Assembly (NCBI GenBank): GCA_030154385.1
Contig: JASKJZ010000060.1
Coordinates: 1-10,094 of the forward strand
Reading direction: 5' to 3'
DNA from: Clostridiales bacterium
GTDB taxonomy: Bacteria; Bacillota_A; Clostridia; Lachnospirales; Lachnospiraceae
Length of the DNA stretch: 10,094 bases
Numbering within the stretch: position 1 is the stretch's first letter; every line of letters starts with the position of its first letter. The translations under genes were made by a program, and so were the position numbers. The notes below the pieces were generated by a model, which saw only the letters and a program-made list of their open reading frames with translations, made no database searches and had not been told where the DNA came from. Shown one piece after another: positions 6,316 to 10,094 of this stretch.

Positions 6316-8370
6316 CTACAGCTGGAACTTTTTGACCACTGCATCCATTTTATTTGCCATTTCTTTCTGATTTTCAGCCATTCCTGTTACTTCCTTTACC
6401 ACATCGGTAAGATCCTCCGCACTACCAGAAATACCACCGCTCCGATCGGCTGTATTTTGTGCTGCCTGTGCCACATCACCAATTGCAGAATTTATTTCAT
6501 CCATTGTCTGTTTAATACCATCCGTCATCTGGGTGATACTTTCCATAATCTTTTCAAAACTCTCTGCATCGTACTCATACTGTTTTGCCACTTCATTAAA
6601 TTGATTGTAATCTGGCGTTACCGTATCACCAATAAAATCTACAATATGCTTTGCATCCTCCGTTAAGCTATTAAAGGCATTGTGGATATCCTGAATGGTT
6701 CTTCGAATCTGATCGACTGTTGCTTCTGTTTCATTCGCCAGTTTTCCAATTTCACTGGCAACCACGGCAAATCCTTTTCCTTGTTCCCCTGCCCTTGCTG
6801 CTTCAATGGAGGCATTTAAGGATAGAAGATTGATTTGCTCTGCTATCTGGGATATCGCTTCTGCCATGACCCCAATCGTTTCCACCACCTCTGCTTTTTC
6901 CATACTGGCATTCAAATTGATTTCATACTGCTTCGCCAGTGTTTCCGCCTTCTCGAAGGATTCAATACTGTTCTTTTGAATATCTTGCGCACGATTTCTG
7001 ATATCTACGGTCATTTTATTGCTTTCCTTCGCCTTGTTTGCAAGATTAGAAATCGAATCCTTTACACTTTGCGAAGAAGCTAGTAATTCCTCCGTCGCAG
7101 CACTTGAAGTCATCATATCCTCATTGATATTTTGAATGGAACTGCGAATATCTACGAAATAATTTTGTAAATCCTCTGTTGCTGTATGAAGTTTAATGCT
7201 ATCACTGCCGATTTCCTTAAATTGCTCTGCTATCATTGTAATAACTGCTTTATTTCCACTATACATCGTATTCATAGCCACTGCCATCTGGCTAAGCTCA
7301 TCACTGCCCTTTACGCTAATAGGCGGAATAGTAAAATTCCCCTTCGATAGCTCGGTAGCAAACCCATTGATTTCCTTTAGCTTCTTTGACATTGCACGTA
7401 CGAGTAAGAGAATGACGAGCACAATTAACAGATTAATCACGACACTAATGATAATAAGCAAACGGCTTAAATCCTTAACTGGCTTATCCAGCTCGCTAAA
7501 AGGAATCTGAATGACCAGCTTCCAATTTAGTGTCGGTATTGTTTGATAGAATACATTATAAAGTTCCTTACCATCCTGATACATGACACGCCCTGTATCG
7601 GAGCCTACTATATCCTTACCAGCTTTCGCTAACGAAGCATTGGTTTCGTCAACAATATTAAGCTTCATGATTTTATCTGCTGCATCCGTGCTAAGATACA
7701 CGCCCTGACTATTCAATAAAAACGCTTTTCCTTGCGTCCCCACTTGAATCGCGCTCACCAGATTTTGTACGGATGTCAAATCAATATCAACGGACACACA
7801 ACCAATATATTGCTTTTGCTCATTATAGATTGGGTATGTACAAGATGACATCACAAGTCCTGATGTTTCATCAAAATAGGCTTCTGTAAAATATGGTTTT
7901 TCTTCCGCATTTACGGTTTGTGTGTAATATTCCTGATTGAAATAGTCATATTCGGCATTACTGTAATCCATCGTAACCGTTGTTGTACTTCCATCCTTAT
8001 AAATATAAGGCCCCACGTACTGCTGTGATTTATCATATACATACGGTTCAAACCATATTCCTGCGCCAAGGACAATGTCCGCCTCATAGATTATTTTGGA
8101 AAATTGTTTTTCATAATCTGCAAGACTTGTATAGGTATACGAATTTCCTACCTGCCCTGCAAGTGTTGCCGCCATAAGACCCACTTCGTCCACTTTTTTT
8201 GAAATTCCAGTAACCCTTGATTCTAGTTCTGCCCCCATTGTTTGATCAACCTGGCTACTGATTGCATTCATGCTTTTGATGGAACTGATATATGTGAGAA
8301 GAATGGTACCAATCAGAACAACCGGAAGCAGTGTTGCCAACATCTTGGTACTATAATGTTTTATCCTCAT
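6316..8370 (-). CDS. Methyl-accepting chemotaxis protein with dCache sensor
   Basis: A 684-residue transmembrane chemoreceptor. TM1 is about residues 10-32 and TM2 about 302-325. Between them is an extracellular two-lobed dCache-type sensor (about 38-300), rich in aromatic residues, with typical strands 'FEPYVYD' and 'CVSVDIDL'. HAMP follows (about 326-380), then the long coiled-coil signalling domain. The signalling tip is highly conserved ([16 protein letters not shown], 514-529, then [10 protein letters not shown]). The region at 578-605 ([15 protein letters not shown]) is a form common in clostridial receptors. No C-terminal CheR/CheB-tethering pentapeptide is present (ends KKFQL). The ligand cannot be told; the amino-acid-binding motif of PctA-type dCache domains is not evident. 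The ATG follows AAGGAGG. Stand-alone gene between its own promoter and the shared terminator. Confidence 0.93.
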   Translation of the reverse strand: MRIKHYSTKMLATLLPVVLIGTILLTYISSIKSMNAISSQVDQTMGAELESRVTGISKKVDEVGLMAATLAGQVGNSYTYTSLADYEKQFSKIIYEADIVLGAGIWFEPYVYDKSQQYVGPYIYKDGSTTTVTMDYSNAEYDYFNQEYYTQTVNAEEKPYFTEAYFDETSGLVMSSCTYPIYNEQKQYIGCVSVDIDLTSVQNLVSAIQVGTQGKAFLLNSQGVYLSTDAADKIMKLNIVDETNASLAKAGKDIVGSDTGRVMYQDGKELYNVFYQTIPTLNWKLVIQIPFSELDKPVKDLSRLLIIISVVINLLIVLVILLLVRAMSKKLKEINGFATELSKGNFTIPPISVKGSDELSQMAVAMNTMYSGNKAVITMIAEQFKEIGSDSIKLHTATEDLQNYFVDIRSSIQNINEDMMTSSAATEELLASSQSVKDSISNLANKAKESNKMTVDIRNRAQDIQKNSIESFEKAETLAKQYEINLNASMEKAEVVETIGVMAEAISQIAEQINLLSLNASIEAARAGEQGKGFAVVASEIGKLANETEATVDQIRRTIQDIHNAFNSLTEDAKHIVDFIGDTVTPDYNQFNEVAKQYEYDAESFEKIMESITQMTDGIKQTMDEINSAIGDVAQAAQNTADRSGGISGSAEDLTDVVKEVTGMAENQKEMANKMDAVVKKFQL

Positions 8371-8402
8371 ATATCTTCCTCCTTTTTGGTGATTTTTTTA
8401 TA

Positions 8403-8431
8403 ATTATATTACTTTTTTCGACAATCTACAA
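8403..8431 (-). promoter_or_regulatory. Promoter candidate of the chemoreceptor gene
   Basis: Minus-strand TATAAT (perfect -10, 8403-8408), preceded by a 17-nt spacer and TTGTAG (8426-8431, three of six). It lies about 30 nt before the start codon. No sigma-28 (flagellar) promoter is seen upstream of the gene. Confidence 0.5.
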
Positions 8432-8469
8432 CAATTATCTTTTATTTACATGAATTCTTTATAAAATAT

Positions 8470-8498
8470 TTGATAATTTCTTCCAATTAGTTTATAAT
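8470..8498 (+). promoter_or_regulatory. Strong sigma-A promoter of the 95-residue protein gene
   Basis: TTGATA (8470-8475), exactly 17 nt, TATAAT (8493-8498). Only one base differs from full consensus across both hexamers. It points away from the chemoreceptor promoter in the same 182-bp divergent region. Confidence 0.8.
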
Positions 8499-8552
8499 AA
8501 AACTATAAATAATACCATTGTTTCTATATTAACAGGAAAGGAGGCGCATATT

Positions 8553-8840
8553 ATGAGATGTGTACGAACTCCATTGGAAGCAAATGTATATCCCTATGAA
8601 CCAGAGAAAAATCTAGAGGATGGTTTTGAATTATTTGTTGACATTGTTACAAAGGGGTGGATTACCACGAATTCACTGATTCGAATGAATCGAAAAAATG
8701 GAGATGTTGTTTGCCCCTACATCCAGACCCGAAGAGGACGAACCTTTATTGGAGAGGGTGATTACATTATCATCGATGACGACGGCACGAAACATGTATG
8801 CAGTGCGGAGAAGATTTTTCAGCGCTATCAAAAGATCTGA
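8553..8840 (+). CDS. Small protein of unknown function, similar in layout to small phage proteins
   Basis: A 95-residue, mixed-charge soluble protein with no signal peptide or membrane helix. AAAGGAGG precedes the ATG. The C-terminal part (about 57-93: 'YIQTRRGRTFIGEGDYIII', then 'DDDGTKHVC' and 'EKIFQRYQ') follows the pattern of a family of small phage proteins that read roughly 'I-TLEG---A-PGDYII-G--GE-YPC-PDIFE-TYE'. The N-terminus 'RCVRTPLEANVYPYE' likewise resembles their 'YRKKPVVIEAFQ' start. That family has no established function. Two or three cysteines (C3, C54, C83) may be of interest. It has its own strong promoter and terminator and no phage neighbours, so it may be a domesticated remnant. 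The function is unknown. Confidence 0.7.
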   Translation: MRCVRTPLEANVYPYEPEKNLEDGFELFVDIVTKGWITTNSLIRMNRKNGDVVCPYIQTRRGRTFIGEGDYIIIDDDGTKHVCSAEKIFQRYQKI

Positions 8841-8845
8841 ACAAG

Positions 8846-8885
8846 AAAAAAGAGATATTCTTCCAACCAAAGATATCTCTTTTTT
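8846..8885 (+). terminator. Intrinsic terminator after the 95-residue protein gene
   Basis: A perfect 13-bp stem, AAAAAAGAGATAT (8846-8858) with ATATCTCTTTTTT (8873-8885), and a 14-nt loop, ending in a run of T. It begins 5 nt after the stop codon. Confidence 0.88.
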
Positions 8886-8900
8886 AAATTAAAGATATAT

Positions 8901-8908
8901 GCTACAAT
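8901..8908 (+). promoter_or_regulatory. Promoter candidate of the GntR/RCK_C regulator
   Basis: TGCTACAAT gives an extended -10 (TACAAT at 8903-8908; the T of TG is at 8900). The expected -35 position falls in the T-run of the preceding terminator and is weak. Confidence 0.5.
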
Positions 8909-8947
8909 AAAAGAACAAATCATCAACAATTATATAAGGATGTTATT

Positions 8948-9595
8948 ATGGAACCTACTATTGAAAAAAAATCAACTATTTCCACACCAAGATATCAGCA
9001 AATTGCTCTTGATATCGCTTCTAAAATTGTAGACAAGCATTACAAAATGGGCGAGAAAATATATGCACGCTCTTATATCGCAAGCCAATATGGTGTATCT
9101 TCAGAAACAGCCAGAAGAGCCATTTGCATTCTATCCGATCTTGATATCGTAGAAATTACGAAAGGAAGCGGTGTCATTATAAGATCCTATGAAAATGCTC
9201 TGCGATTTGTCCATCAATCCAATCATACCGAAACTGTTTCTGCACTAAAGCAAGAGCTTTTAGATAGTATCGCAAGGCAAGAGACGGAAATGATTCATTT
9301 TTCCGAAAATTTAACGAAACTTTTGGAAAAAACGGAACGCTACCGCTATACCAATCCATTTACACCTTATGAAATAAAGGTGACTGCTGATACTCCATAT
9401 TTAAATCAAACTATTGCCGATGTCAATTTCTGGCATAATACCTTCGCAACTATTGTAGCAATCAAAAGAGGCGATTCTCTTTTATTATCTCCTGGTCCCT
9501 ATGCTCTATTTCTTGCGCATGATGTCCTCTATTTTATAGGAGCAGAGGATGTAGCTGAGCGTGTAAAAAACTATCTTTATCCGACCACATCCTAA
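8948..9595 (+). CDS. GntR-HTH / RCK_C regulator, BusR-like (probable c-di-AMP sensor)
   Basis: A 215-residue cytoplasmic transcription factor. Residues about 14-80 form a GntR-type winged helix-turn-helix ('YQQIALDIASKIV', 'YGVSSETARRAICILSDLDIVEITKGSGV'). A helical coiled-coil linker spans about 95-132. Residues about 141-212 form an RCK_C (TrkA_C) domain ('TFATIVAIKRGDSLLLSPGPYALFLAHDVLYFIGAEDVAERV'). This exact architecture and length are those of BusR, the cyclic-di-AMP-dependent repressor of glycine-betaine transporter genes in lactococci and streptococci. Control of osmolyte or potassium transport by c-di-AMP is inferred by family. No transporter gene is adjacent in the window, so its targets are elsewhere or it acts alone. 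AAGGA precedes the ATG. The stop is 6 bp from that of the convergent GGDEF gene, and no terminator is visible. Confidence 0.88.
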   Translation: MEPTIEKKSTISTPRYQQIALDIASKIVDKHYKMGEKIYARSYIASQYGVSSETARRAICILSDLDIVEITKGSGVIIRSYENALRFVHQSNHTETVSALKQELLDSIARQETEMIHFSENLTKLLEKTERYRYTNPFTPYEIKVTADTPYLNQTIADVNFWHNTFATIVAIKRGDSLLLSPGPYALFLAHDVLYFIGAEDVAERVKNYLYPTTS

Positions 9596-9601
9596 TCGAT
9601 T

Positions 9602-10094
9602 TTATAATGCGATTGTTCGATTCTTACCAGCTGACTTGGCTTGATACATCGCCTGGTCAGCTATATTAAATAAATTTCTCGGAATACACCCTCTTATTGT
9701 GGTGGTAATCCCACAACTAAAGGTAATATTTTCCTCTTGCATAAATTCAAATTTATGCTCTCCAAAAATTCGCTGAACATCTTTCATGACAAGACTTGCT
9801 TCCTCTGTCGATTTATGAGGAAACATTACTGCAAATTCTTCTCCACCATAACGAAATACCAATCCCATCGCAGAGCAATGTGCTTGTAAAAGCTGTGCCA
9901 GGTAGATAAGCACTGTATTTCCATTGTCATGTCCATAGGTGTCATTCACCTTTTTAAAGTTATCAACATCAATCACCGCTAATGAAAGCGGGAATTCCTC
10001 CTTTTCGATTGCAGCGGCCAGCAGAGCATAAAAGGTACTCATATTATATAGCTTGGTGAGCGGATCATATTTAAGCTGCTCTTCTAACTGCAAT
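9602..10094 (-). CDS. GGDEF diguanylate cyclase, C-terminal part (cut by window edge)
   Basis: The last ~164 residues of a protein whose N-terminal sensor lies beyond the right edge; the frame is open up to the edge. The visible part is one whole GGDEF domain: 'YDPLTKLYN' entry, metal-binding 'VIDVDNFKKVNDTYGHDNGN', active site RYGGEEF and the closing 'ADQAMYQAKSAGKNR'. The intact GGEEF predicts synthesis of cyclic di-GMP from two GTP. The inhibitory I-site RxxD, expected five residues before GGEEF, is replaced by SAMG, so product inhibition through that site is unlikely. A TTG at the edge could be read as a start, but it lies in the coiled linker typical of internal GGDEF junctions, so the gene is treated as 5' truncated. 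Confidence 0.9.
   Translation of the reverse strand, partial: LQLEEQLKYDPLTKLYNMSTFYALLAAAIEKEEFPLSLAVIDVDNFKKVNDTYGHDNGNTVLIYLAQLLQAHCSAMGLVFRYGGEEFAVMFPHKSTEEASLVMKDVQRIFGEHKFEFMQEENITFSCGITTTIRGCIPRNLFNIADQAMYQAKSAGKNRTIAL

Noticed and set aside
7196..7510. Plus-strand open frame of 104 codons inside the chemoreceptor gene
   Set aside because: Antisense shadow of the HAMP/TM2 region; hydrophobic only because it mirrors that coding sequence.
9593..9635. AATCGA...TCGATT inverted repeat as a terminator between the convergent genes
   Set aside because: Arms of only 6 bp, a long AT-rich loop and no U-tract in either direction.

Overview
The window is AT-rich, with Shine-Dalgarno sites of the GGAGG type, sigma-A-like promoters and U-tract terminators. 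Its gene set is typical of anaerobic Firmicutes: an MsmX/UgpC-type sugar ATPase, YitT, a LytR_C-domain protein, a YmfI-type reductase, a dCache chemoreceptor and a GntR/RCK_C regulator. It most resembles Clostridia, probably a gut Lachnospiraceae. That placement comes from protein style only and was not tested by any search. No rRNA, tRNA, CRISPR array, insertion sequence or complete prophage is visible.

Left part (1-5402, all genes on the minus strand). Reading with transcription from right to left: a membrane protein with a divergent LCP-like region and a C-terminal LytR_C domain, then a YitT membrane protein 31 bp downstream (probable two-gene operon from a strong extended -10 promoter). 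Next comes a MalK-family 'multitask' sugar ABC ATPase ending in a clear terminator, then an MFS exporter-like protein with its own promoter. Last is the 5' part of a CdaR/PucR-type sugar-diacid regulator that runs off the left edge. Two intergenic regions hold possible operators: a 20-bp near-palindrome with a TGTATACA core ahead of the ATPase, and two perfect tandem 12-bp repeats just downstream of the regulator's promoter.

Middle (5403-8552). A compact divergent promoter region drives the LytR_C gene leftward and an SDR reductase rightward. The reductase carries a sequence signature of the YmfI (EF-P 5-aminopentanone reductase) branch. It converges on a chemoreceptor gene, and the two share a perfect 17-bp-stem bidirectional terminator.

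Right part (8553-10094). A 95-residue orphan with similarity to small phage proteins sits between its own promoter and terminator. It is followed by a GntR-HTH/RCK_C regulator of the BusR type, which is expected to sense cyclic di-AMP. That gene converges, with only 6 bp between stop codons, on a GGEEF diguanylate cyclase cut by the right edge.

Together the genes suggest nutrient sensing and uptake (regulator, ATPase, chemoreceptor), envelope functions, and two nucleotide second-messenger systems side by side. There is no single large operon, and I see no clearly new multi-gene system. The most unusual items are the catalytically degenerate LCP-like protein, the BusR-like regulator without an adjacent transporter, the small phage-like orphan and the two operator candidates.
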